This document shows positions 15,088 to 23,220 of a stretch of 64,000 bases of DNA, in pieces. The notes under the pieces were generated by a model that saw nothing but the letters and a program-made list of their open reading frames with translations, was not told the DNA's origin and did not search any database. Each line of letters starts with the position of its first letter. The stretch's first letter is position 1. The position numbers and the translations under genes are program-made. Where the stretch lies: positions 1,054,001-1,118,000 of the forward strand of contig JAJFIQ010000019.1 of assembly GCA_021774785.1 (NCBI GenBank), written 5' to 3'. The DNA comes from Emcibacter sp. Its GTDB lineage: Bacteria; Pseudomonadota; Alphaproteobacteria; Sphingomonadales; Emcibacteraceae.

Positions 15088-17487
15088 ATGTGCAAAAAAT
15101 CAGTATCTATAAATCTTCGTCCAGCAGGACTTTCCCTGCTCATGGCCGGGACTATATTGACAAGCTTACCCGTGACAAATGGGTTTGCCGCCGGAGAAGA
15201 CACAAGCCTTCAAATTGAAGAAGTGATTGTTACGGCCCGTAAACGATCAGAAAGCCTGCAGGTTGTGCCCATCGCGGTATCCGCCCATACGGGGGCCAGT
15301 CTTTCCAAGCAGGGCATGACAAATATCGCAGAAATTGGCGACCTGATTCCCAATATGGAATTTGACAGCATTTCACCTATTAACGGAAGTTCCAACACGC
15401 CAAATATCAACCTTCGTGGTATAGGTACAACAGATTTTCTATTAACCATTGACCCCAGTGTCGGCGTTTATCTGGACGGTGTTTATGTTGCCCGTTCTGT
15501 TGGTGGCTTGTTTGATTTGCTTGATGTGGAAAGGGTTGAAGTCCTTAGAGGCCCGCAAGGTACTCTGTTTGGCCGGAACACAATTGGTGGCGCGGTGCAG
15601 ATCGTATCCCGAAAACCAGATGAAGAGTTTCGTTTCACGGCAGAAGCAACCACGGGAACCGATAGCCGCCGTGACTTTCGCGCCAGTATCAGTGGGGCCT
15701 TGTCAGAAAAACTTTTTGCAAGTCTTTCCCTGTCCAGCAAACAGCGGGATGGTTATGGAAGACGTCTGGATTATTTTGATGAACATCCTGAGCTGGAAGG
15801 GCCAATAGAAAGCATTAAATTTTTTGATGAGCCAACAGGTTTTGACGGTATCGCCGCCCAGCCGGACCCCGACGAGCAGCCCGGAAATGAAAATAAACGT
15901 TCTGGCCGCCTGAATGTTGTCTTTGCGCCATCTGAGGATTTTACCTTATCACTGAGCGCGGATTATTCATGGTCGGATGAAACCGCGCCGGCACTTGTTT
16001 TGATGGATGTGTTTCTTGACGATCTCTCGGCCCCGACGCCGGGGGTTCAAAACCCCTTAACAGGAAATGAATTTGCCCCTAATATCGCGGCTTTACATCA
16101 AATGTTTGGATTTGCCGCCGGTACTGTTCCTTACGATGAACGCTTCATCATTGGTGATAATTTTTCCACTTATGCCAGTGGTCCGGGGGCTTCAAAAAGT
16201 GAGATTTGGGGGATTTCAGCCACAGCGGACTGGCAGCTTAACGAAACGATCAGCCTTAAATCATTAACGGCTTACCGGGAACTTGATTCCCTGTTTGGTC
16301 AGGACCCGGATCATTCTCCATTTTTACTGGATGCCCATACAAATGACTATACCCACAATCAGTTCAGTCAGGAATTTCGACTGAACGGTCTGTCGCTGGA
16401 TGGAAAATTCAAGTGGGTATTAGGGGCCTATTACTTTAAGGAAGAAGGGCGGGACCGCGTTATTGTACCGCTTTTACATGGTTTGGTACTGTTAGATGAA
16501 GCCAATGATATTGATAACAGTGCCCTGGCAGCCTTTGGTCAGGGAACCTATGATTTTACGGATCAAACCAGCCTGACAGTAGGATTGCGGTATACTGACG
16601 AGAAGAAAAAATATGTCGCTACCCACGTGGATCACGGTTCGGCCAATGCATTAGGGTCACAAATTCAATTGCCCGATGGCACACTTGTTCTTCTGATAGG
16701 TTCCTCTGAGGTAGATTTTAACAATGTCTCACCCTATGTCAGCGTTTCTCACCGATGGAATGAAGATGTCATGACCTATGCCTCTTTCTCCAAGGGTTTC
16801 AAGTCTGGTGGCTTTACCGGACGGACGACAGCATTTATCGCGGATCAGAAGCCAATTCCGTTCAACGAAGAAAAAGCCTCAACCTTTGAGGTTGGTTTCA
16901 AATCAAGCCTGATGGATAACCGGGTTCGCCTGAACGCAGCCTTCTTTACCACAAGCTATACCGATCTTCAGGTCACGGTTCAGGAAGGTGTTGCACCGAT
17001 CACAGCCAATGCCGGGAATGCGCGGATAAATGGCGCCGAATTTGAGCTCGTGGCAGTGGTTTCAGAATCTTTGAATTTTAATGCGGCGGTTGGCCTGCTG
17101 GATGCGAATTATAATGAGAAACCTTCACAGATAGGTGACCATCTGGTGAATGCGCCAAAGGCCACATTCAATCTGGGTTTTGATTATACAGCGGATTTGG
17201 GTGATCAGGGATATGCCCTGGTATTTCGGGGGAATTATACCCATAAAAGCACCGTGTATAATAATACAGAAAATACCGCCCTTCTTACGCAACCAGCTGT
17301 CGACCTGATTAATGGTTCAGTAACGCTTGAGGGGCCGGACAATAGATGGTCAATAACTTTTGGCGGCAAAAACCTGACCAACGAAACTTATCTTGTCACA
17401 GGCTTTTTCCAACCCGGCGTTGGCTATACCGAAGGTGTCTTTGCCCGGCCAAGAGAATGGTATTTATCCGGAAAAATTAATTTCTAA
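15088..17487 (+). CDS. TonB-dependent outer-membrane receptor
   Basis: A 799-residue protein with a signal peptide (to about residue 36, ending near NGFAAG), a TonB box EEVIVTAR, a plug domain with RGIGTTDF and GPQGTLFGRNTIGGAVQI, and a C-terminal 22-strand barrel ending in aromatic W-Y-L-S-G-K-I-N-F. Length and order are those of a complete siderophore/vitamin/sugar receptor of the type abundant in marine alphaproteobacteria. It lacks the N-terminal STN signalling domain. It is clearly related to the next receptor on the opposite strand (17536-20211); both share a GVYLDGVY-like plug segment and a TALLxQP barrel segment. The ligand is unknown. Confidence 0.93.
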   Translation: MCKKSVSINLRPAGLSLLMAGTILTSLPVTNGFAAGEDTSLQIEEVIVTARKRSESLQVVPIAVSAHTGASLSKQGMTNIAEIGDLIPNMEFDSISPINGSSNTPNINLRGIGTTDFLLTIDPSVGVYLDGVYVARSVGGLFDLLDVERVEVLRGPQGTLFGRNTIGGAVQIVSRKPDEEFRFTAEATTGTDSRRDFRASISGALSEKLFASLSLSSKQRDGYGRRLDYFDEHPELEGPIESIKFFDEPTGFDGIAAQPDPDEQPGNENKRSGRLNVVFAPSEDFTLSLSADYSWSDETAPALVLMDVFLDDLSAPTPGVQNPLTGNEFAPNIAALHQMFGFAAGTVPYDERFIIGDNFSTYASGPGASKSEIWGISATADWQLNETISLKSLTAYRELDSLFGQDPDHSPFLLDAHTNDYTHNQFSQEFRLNGLSLDGKFKWVLGAYYFKEEGRDRVIVPLLHGLVLLDEANDIDNSALAAFGQGTYDFTDQTSLTVGLRYTDEKKKYVATHVDHGSANALGSQIQLPDGTLVLLIGSSEVDFNNVSPYVSVSHRWNEDVMTYASFSKGFKSGGFTGRTTAFIADQKPIPFNEEKASTFEVGFKSSLMDNRVRLNAAFFTTSYTDLQVTVQEGVAPITANAGNARINGAEFELVAVVSESLNFNAAVGLLDANYNEKPSQIGDHLVNAPKATFNLGFDYTADLGDQGYALVFRGNYTHKSTVYNNTENTALLTQPAVDLINGSVTLEGPDNRWSITFGGKNLTNETYLVTGFFQPGVGYTEGVFARPREWYLSGKINF

Positions 17488-17512
17488 TTCTATTTTTGGG
17501 ACCTCTCCCTAT

Positions 17513-17537
17513 GGCCCGCTTCGGCGGGCCTTTTTTT
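17513..17537 (+). terminator. Rho-independent terminator after the TonB receptor
   Basis: A perfect hairpin GGCCCGC-TTCG-GCGGGCC (17513-17530) is followed by seven T (17531-17537). It ends the receptor transcript, and the convergent STN-receptor gene ends at 17536. Confidence 0.95.
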
Positions 17538-20211
17538 ATCTGTGAAAAGTTAACGACAAATACCAGTTACGGGGACGGGGGAAGGTTGCCTCGGTAAAAC
17601 CAACACCGGGCTGGTCAAAACCAGAAATAATATATTCCTCATTAAGCAGATTATTTACCCCAATAGCAATTGACCAGTTCCTGTCATTAAAATCTACTGT
17701 CAGGCTGGTATTAACGAGATGTACTGATGGTTGGCGTAATAAAGCGGTGTTGGTGGCATTGTGATAAATATCACTTTTGAAACTATAGCTACCCTTCCAA
17801 AACAAAGAAAAATCATCGTTTATGGACATGGTATAATCAGCGGAAAGATTGAACATCCATTTTGGCGTTTTTTGAAAGTGATTACCCGGCTGGATACGGC
17901 TTGTTTCTGAGAGTTTTGTGTATTTTGTATGAATATAGCCAAAGGATGTGGATATATTCAAGCTATCGGTCGGGGCAATGCGGCTATCAAACTCTATTCC
18001 CCAAATGACGGCATTACCAGCATTTTCAATTTCCGGCGTGACACCAACGAGAGAAACCAGTTGAAGGTCCTGATAATTAGTATAAAAAGCCGCTAAATTA
18101 AATAGCGCGTGCCTGTCAGGGCTACTGATTTTTATACCCGCCTCATAAGACCATGCATTTTCAGGATCAAAAGAGTTTATTGTCGTCGCAGGCTGGACAG
18201 CTCGGTAATTAAACCCGCCGGGTTTGGTGCTTATTGCTGCTGAAATATAGGTGAAGAAACCATTATTGTCATATTCCATGCTAAAGCGGGGCGACAGGGT
18301 GGTTAATTTGATTTTATCCGGTTGGTTGGGCCGTAACAATGTCAGGTCATCGGGATCGGGAAACTGGGACAGAGGCAGACCCTGACGGACGGCAAAAAGC
18401 TCCAGTTCATGAAAATCAAGTTGGAGATTTTTTTTCTCATTTGCAAAATGAAAACCGCCGGTAAAGCTTAACCCCTGTGCCAACGGGATATTAGCATGAC
18501 CAAAATAATTATAGGAAATATTTTTGCTTTTTTCCACAGCCTGCAGATCAATCAGGGGTAATCCGCCAATAATGACATGGGTATTCATGCGGGCTTTTTC
18601 ATAGAAATAAAGAAAACCGCCATACCATTGAATATTATTTGTCGCGCCCGATAACTGGATTTCCTGTGAATGTTGTTTATGATCATAAATGTAAGATGTG
18701 TGATCAAGCAATAATGGTGTCTTATCGCCGTCCCGTCCCAGCTCCGCTTCCGTATGCCGGAAACCAGTAATATATTTCAGGAAAAGATTATCATTCAGTT
18801 GCCATTGCAATGTCCCGATTATACTGAAAATATCATGATTGGAGTGGTTTGGCCCACTGGAAAAATTTTCATAGGGGCTATCGGTGATGAAACGGCCATC
18901 AAACGGCGTACGGTCATTGGTGGGGTCTGCATCCACATTAACACCGTAAAGGTCACTGCAGAGGTCTTGAGATACGGATGATCCCTCATTCGCCGCAATG
19001 CATTGGTTATAAAAATTACCTATGCTATTTCCGTCTGGCCCAATGACATTATCATTAAACCCCAACAGCGTTGATACCGGTGTTAATTCCCGCGATCTTG
19101 ACACATCTGTAATCAGGGATAATTCTACATCATTGCCCGCATCCCAGACGACTTTACCGTGAAGGGTATCGACATTCTGATTGCCCATTTCCAAAGATGC
19201 GGGCTGACTTCCCTGAACAGATTCCAGTGAGGCCAGATCGGCGGGGGTCAGACCGTCAAATTCAAGGCGGGTTCCATAACCGCCTCTATTACGACTGATC
19301 AGGAGGAAATTCCCCAAGATCGTATCCGATACAATAGGAATATTCATGTTAATCAGGATATCTTTGCGGGCATTACTACCGGCTGTGACCTGTCCCCTGA
19401 TGCGAAAATTCTTTCCCGGTTTATGAGAGGTGATATTAATCGTACCGCCAATGGCATTGCGGCTAAATAAATTGCCATGAGAGCCCTTGTATATTTCAAC
19501 GCTGGAATATTGGGCAAGATCAATAACAGAACCAATGGAGCGGCTAAGATAAATACCATCAAGATATATGCCGATGCCAGGATCAGTAGCAATGGCAAAG
19601 TCAGATTGCCCAATACCACGAATATAGGCCACCAGTGAATTGCTGCTGCCGCTAAGTGTTGAGGTATAATCAAGCGTTACATTTGATGCCTGTAATGATA
19701 ATTGATCCATATTACCCACATTAGGTGCAGACAGATAGTCCTGTGTAAAAAGGGCCACGGATGCAGGAGACGTCTGTAAATTACGGTTCCAACGCCGGGA
19801 GGAGATTACTATTTCTTCAACAAAACCTTCTGAAGGGCTACTGTTATTGGGTGGGGATGGTGTTTTCGCATGCAGTATTTTTGGGGATTTTACCGGTTTC
19901 TTATTCTTAATTCGAAAGATAACCAAAGTGTCACTATTGATGAATTTATAATCGAAAGGATGGTCTGCGAGGAGCTTGCCAAGGACGTGGCGAATATTCT
20001 TTTTTGATGTTATCACAACGGCTTTCAGGCCTTTTATTTCAAGTGCCTGAAAAAGAATGGTCAGGCGGAAATCCTGACCCACTCTGAGCAGGGCCTTGTC
20101 TAGCTGAGGTTCCTTTAAAGAATAGTCCGGCTTGTCCGCAGCCAGTGACAGGCTGTGACATATCATAATAATGATACAGGCAACAACGCTGCCACAGAAC
20201 TTGTCTTTCAA
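17536..20211 (-). CDS. TonB-dependent transducer with STN domain (FecA type)
   Basis: An 891-residue receptor. A signal peptide (to about residue 24) is followed by an STN domain at residues ~28-100 (LKEPQLDKALLRVGQDFRLT ... PFDYKFINSDTLVIF). Next come a proline-rich linker, a TonB box EEIVISSRRW, a plug with RGIGQSDF and NAIGGTINI, and a barrel ending RNWYLSLTFHR. The STN domain contacts the FecR-type anti-sigma factor, and the fecR- and fecI-like genes lie directly upstream in the same direction, so binding of its ligand should induce its own gene. It is related in sequence to the receptor at 15088. The ligand is unknown. Confidence 0.94.
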   Translation of the reverse strand: MKDKFCGSVVACIIIMICHSLSLAADKPDYSLKEPQLDKALLRVGQDFRLTILFQALEIKGLKAVVITSKKNIRHVLGKLLADHPFDYKFINSDTLVIFRIKNKKPVKSPKILHAKTPSPPNNSSPSEGFVEEIVISSRRWNRNLQTSPASVALFTQDYLSAPNVGNMDQLSLQASNVTLDYTSTLSGSSNSLVAYIRGIGQSDFAIATDPGIGIYLDGIYLSRSIGSVIDLAQYSSVEIYKGSHGNLFSRNAIGGTINITSHKPGKNFRIRGQVTAGSNARKDILINMNIPIVSDTILGNFLLISRNRGGYGTRLEFDGLTPADLASLESVQGSQPASLEMGNQNVDTLHGKVVWDAGNDVELSLITDVSRSRELTPVSTLLGFNDNVIGPDGNSIGNFYNQCIAANEGSSVSQDLCSDLYGVNVDADPTNDRTPFDGRFITDSPYENFSSGPNHSNHDIFSIIGTLQWQLNDNLFLKYITGFRHTEAELGRDGDKTPLLLDHTSYIYDHKQHSQEIQLSGATNNIQWYGGFLYFYEKARMNTHVIIGGLPLIDLQAVEKSKNISYNYFGHANIPLAQGLSFTGGFHFANEKKNLQLDFHELELFAVRQGLPLSQFPDPDDLTLLRPNQPDKIKLTTLSPRFSMEYDNNGFFTYISAAISTKPGGFNYRAVQPATTINSFDPENAWSYEAGIKISSPDRHALFNLAAFYTNYQDLQLVSLVGVTPEIENAGNAVIWGIEFDSRIAPTDSLNISTSFGYIHTKYTKLSETSRIQPGNHFQKTPKWMFNLSADYTMSINDDFSLFWKGSYSFKSDIYHNATNTALLRQPSVHLVNTSLTVDFNDRNWSIAIGVNNLLNEEYIISGFDQPGVGFTEATFPRPRNWYLSLTFHR

Positions 20212-20268
20212 TATTCTCCTCTCCCGTGAATGGCTCCTTATTATTAATTATTTGGCGGGCCACCCAAT

Positions 20269-21231
20269 TTATTTTCCGTTATACAACACGATATTATTTG
20301 ATGTTAAGGGCATAGCTTTCAGGTTCAGCAGATTTTCAACGGCCTTTATTGCTTTATTTCTATCGCCTATCTGGAACACACCACTAATCCGCATTTTTCC
20401 CAGCTCTTTATCCTGTAAAATAATTTTACCCACATAATAGCGATTCAAATCTCGAATAAAATCCTGAAGGAGAATGTCTTCATAGACCAGTTGACCTTCC
20501 TTCCATGCGGTTACATTATTAAGGTTGAGCTTAATGGTTTTTTGAATCTCATTCTTCTGATTAATGATAATCTGTTTTCCCGCAAGAACCTGTTGCTCGA
20601 TGATGTCGTCGTCTGTTCCTTCAAGAATCGCGACAATGCCTTCCGTTACGCTTAAGGTTGTTTCATTATCGGTGCGGTAAATATTGAATTTTGTCCCCAC
20701 GACCCGGATGACCCGCTGACCAACGGCGACCATAAAAGGGCGATGTTTGTCCGGTGTAACCTGAAAATAAGCTTCGCCTTTGATCAGGTTAATGGTGCGT
20801 TCCTTGTCGCTCATATCAACCTTTAAGGCCGTATTCGTATTCAGAAAAACTGAGGATCCATCCGCCAGATATATTATTTTTTGTTCGCCAATGGCGGTGG
20901 TATGTTTTTCGAAAAATGGTGCAAAAATTACCAAGGTTGTCATAATCATTATCAGGGATGCGGCGACGACCCCCACCCAGCGCATATTTCCTATGGTTGG
21001 CACGACATGGTGTTTTTTACTATTTAGGGCGTCATGTATCTTATCTTTATGCACTTCAAGAACCGCCCAGTTTTCCTCAACATGATGCAAATAGACCTCA
21101 TTCTCCCTATCGGCCTGTTGCCAACTGAGAAATTTTTCCATTTCCTGCGAACCAAAATCACCGGATAATAATCTCACATGCCAGTATATGGCACGCTCCA
21201 TTTTTTTATCATCCTTAAAGTTCATAGTCAT
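20269..21231 (-). CDS. FecR-family anti-sigma/sigma regulator
   Basis: A 320-residue protein. The N-terminal cytoplasmic DUF4880-type segment (YWHVRLLSGDFGSQEMEKFL ... W at the ends of helices) is followed by one transmembrane helix at ~residues 80-100 (VGVVAASLIMIMTTLVIFA). The periplasmic FecR domain (GEQKIIYLADGSSVFLNTNT, RPFMVAVGQRVIRVVGTKFN) comes next, then a C-terminal STN-like DUF4974 part (LLQDFIRDLNRYY ... KMRISGVFQIGD). It carries the signal from the STN receptor to the sigma factor encoded just upstream. The gap to fecI is 22 bp and to the receptor gene 57 bp. Confidence 0.93.
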   Translation of the reverse strand: MTMNFKDDKKMERAIYWHVRLLSGDFGSQEMEKFLSWQQADRENEVYLHHVEENWAVLEVHKDKIHDALNSKKHHVVPTIGNMRWVGVVAASLIMIMTTLVIFAPFFEKHTTAIGEQKIIYLADGSSVFLNTNTALKVDMSDKERTINLIKGEAYFQVTPDKHRPFMVAVGQRVIRVVGTKFNIYRTDNETTLSVTEGIVAILEGTDDDIIEQQVLAGKQIIINQKNEIQKTIKLNLNNVTAWKEGQLVYEDILLQDFIRDLNRYYVGKIILQDKELGKMRISGVFQIGDRNKAIKAVENLLNLKAMPLTSNNIVLYNGK

Positions 21232-21253
21232 ATTTCTTACTCTTCATTTTTTC

Positions 21254-21796
21254 TTACCTATTATCATCACGGATATGGTTGATTTTTTTCAATGCTCTAA
21301 TCATATATTTTTCTACCATACTTTTTGAAATACCCACATGCTCGGCTACCTGCCTGTGGCTCAATCCTTCAAATTTATGCAACATGAATACATGCCTGCA
21401 TTTCGGTGACAATTCTTGTAACAGGCTAAGAATTCCCTTTATTCGCCTTCGTGAATCCAACGTGCGGTCCGCATGAGGCATTTCCATTATCGGCTCTCCA
21501 GATAAATAGGTTATATTTTCATTTACCCAAGAGCTTTCCCGCGCCAGATCACTTTTCTTTTTTCGAATTGAATCAATCAACAGAGTATAGGCAATTTTAA
21601 ACAGTAACCCTTCTGGATTTGCAATGTTTTCTTCAGGCTTATACCCCCTGAATTTGATAAAACATTCCTGAAGAACATCCTCTGCATCCTGTTCATTTTT
21701 TAATCTCTGTAGCAAAAAACGTTTCAGATCACCCTTTACCTCATGGTAGAGCCTATTCACTTCATCATCGCGTTTTATATTATAGATTTTAGCCAA
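21254..21796 (-). CDS. ECF sigma factor, FecI type
   Basis: A 180-residue sigma70-family protein of the extracytoplasmic-function group. Region 2 carries EQDAEDVLQECFIKF and region 2.4 FKIAYTLLIDSIRKKKSD. Region 4 carries LSPKCRHVFMLHKFEGLSHR and then QVAEHVGISKSMVEKYM, the helix-turn-helix for the -35 element. It is the first gene of a sigma/anti-sigma/receptor set and should direct transcription of the STN receptor gene when the ligand is present. No cognate promoter could be identified with confidence. Confidence 0.93.
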   Translation of the reverse strand: MAKIYNIKRDDEVNRLYHEVKGDLKRFLLQRLKNEQDAEDVLQECFIKFRGYKPEENIANPEGLLFKIAYTLLIDSIRKKKSDLARESSWVNENITYLSGEPIMEMPHADRTLDSRRRIKGILSLLQELSPKCRHVFMLHKFEGLSHRQVAEHVGISKSMVEKYMIRALKKINHIRDDNR

Positions 21797-22130
21797 ATAG
21801 TTTCGCCTTTATCAAAACTAACTTTGATCGAAAATTCAATCCTACATACTAATGACGAAGCAGGAATTGTTTTACCTCAATATAAACTCGAAATTTTCAT
21901 CAGATTATCAAATAAGTCCCAATGCGTGTTAATTAGCATTCCTGCCGCGAAAATTTACTGCGCCCCAGCGCACTAACTTCTTTTTCGCCTACATAAAACC
22001 TACATAATTGCTAAAAAGCGGAGTTTTTCTTGAAAATTCTTATCACTTATTATAACATTAAAATACTTTAAAAACAGCATGTTAACTAAAGTTATGCTTT
22101 GCTTTTATGTGGCGTTTAAAAATTTGGCTG
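21797..22130. other. AT-rich gap upstream of the FecI-type gene
   Basis: This 330-bp stretch separates the minus-strand sigma-factor gene from the tRNA remnant. It must hold the fecI promoter. It has no supported gene and is rich in A and T. Short frames across it are not credible. No terminator or repeat is visible. Confidence 0.5.
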
Positions 22131-22181
22131 AAAATCCTGTTAATCTATTTGTCGCAGGTTCGAGTCCTGCTCGGGGAGCCA
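22131..22181 (+). pseudogene. 3' half of a tRNA-Asn (possible integration scar)
   Basis: The sequence carries an Asn-type anticodon loop CTGTTAA followed by TC, a variable region ending TGTC, a complete T-arm (GCAGG, TTCGAGT, CCTGC), the 3' acceptor strand TCGGGGA, the discriminator G and CCA at 22181. It aligns with the 3' half of asparagine tRNAs. The sequence before 22131 has no matching acceptor strand or D-arm. A 3' tRNA fragment of this kind is what a site-specific integrase leaves at one end of an island. Confidence 0.75.
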
Positions 22182-22190
22182 TCTCTTTCA

Positions 22191-22228
22191 AAGACTTAAC
22201 AGATTTACTGTTAGGTCTTTTTTATTTT
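22191..22228 (+). terminator. Terminator after the tRNA-Asn remnant
   Basis: The hairpin AAGACTTAACAG-ATTTA-CTGTTAGGTCTT (one T-G opposition) is followed by TTTTTATTTT. It directly follows the tRNA 3' end. Just after it the octamer GGGTCGCA is repeated at 22229-22236 and 22240-22247, a possible recombinase arm site. Confidence 0.75.
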
Positions 22229-22360
22229 GGGTCGCATATGGGTCGCAACAGAATTCAATTCAATCCTACATAACAGTTACCGCTCAATAGAATAAGCGTT
22301 AAAATATTGAAAAAACATAAATCACGTATATAATTTGAATATATTAACGAAAGAAAATCC

Positions 22361-22927
22361 ATGATTTTTATGAGAAAAATTCTATTTTACAGCATATTCC
22401 TTATTCTATTTACGTCTGTATTTTCCTTCGCTGAAATTGGGCGAAAATCACCAAACTTTGAAGGTACAGCAAGTGCAGGGCCTTATTATAACCCAGCATC
22501 AAAAAGTTATTTTGAACTTTTTAAAATGCAAAATACACCTGGTATGCATACAAGATGGATGGAAGCAAAAATACTTGCCGAAAAGAGGTCATACAAAAAT
22601 ACTCAAGGGCGACTTGCCATAATCAAAGACCTCCCAACCCATCATTTTTTATTGCGGAATTTTTTGTCTGAGAATTACTGGATAGGATTGCAGTATTTTT
22701 GCGGTTCCAATAAATTGTTATGGGTCGATGGCACAGATGCCACGCAATCAAAATTTTCTGCCTGGGATACCGAATGGTCAAATACAAATATACGCTGCGG
22801 GGAGGTAGGTTTTATGCCCGTCCACTATACCACTCAAACTCAAACTAAAGCGTTAAGATGGCGTGCCTCAGGACCCCAAAAAGGTTATCATCTGTATTTA
22901 GTGGAATATCCAACGGGTAAAAAATAA
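22361..22927 (+). CDS. Secreted C-type-lectin-like domain protein
   Basis: A 188-residue protein with a signal peptide (hydrophobic residues ~6-22, cleavage near FSFA). The mature part fits the C-type lectin fold: YFELF, WMEAKILAEKRSY, QGRLAIIKD, then FLLRNFLSENYWIGLQY, WVDGTD, FSAWDTEW and a final cysteine-containing strand. Cysteines in YFCGS and IRCGE could pair. Bacterial CTLD proteins are known as adhesins, and some coat glycans, but calcium-site residues are not clear here. An alternative start is the ATG at 22370. It stands alone between the tRNA scar and a TonB receptor. Confidence 0.7.
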   Translation: MIFMRKILFYSIFLILFTSVFSFAEIGRKSPNFEGTASAGPYYNPASKSYFELFKMQNTPGMHTRWMEAKILAEKRSYKNTQGRLAIIKDLPTHHFLLRNFLSENYWIGLQYFCGSNKLLWVDGTDATQSKFSAWDTEWSNTNIRCGEVGFMPVHYTTQTQTKALRWRASGPQKGYHLYLVEYPTGKK

Positions 22928-23220
22928 CGAGCATATTTTACCAAGGGCGTAGCTTATCACAGTGATATAATTTATCCAAATTCTCGCTTAATTTTGGAAA
23001 TAGGCCCTTAAATTCAGAATCCTCCGTTAATCAGTCACGAGAATTAGCCACGCTTCCCAATATTTTGAAATCATTTTATATTTAAAGTAAATGCTATTGT
23101 GGCCGCGTTTTATTTGACATGACATATGAAATATCATATTACTTGTTAAATAATAAAATAAAGTGACCATTCGTGCCATTTCTTGCCCCCGCGCAGAAAT
23201 TTCTAGCAAATACAAAATAT

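Noticed and set aside
22079-22273. A 64-codon frame over the tRNA-Asn remnant
   Set aside because: It overlaps the tRNA 3' end and its terminator and has no ribosome site.
23173-23220. GTG start for the third TonB receptor at 23173
   Set aside because: The added 16 residues precede the signal peptide without a ribosome site; starts at 23221 or 23233 give a normal signal sequence.
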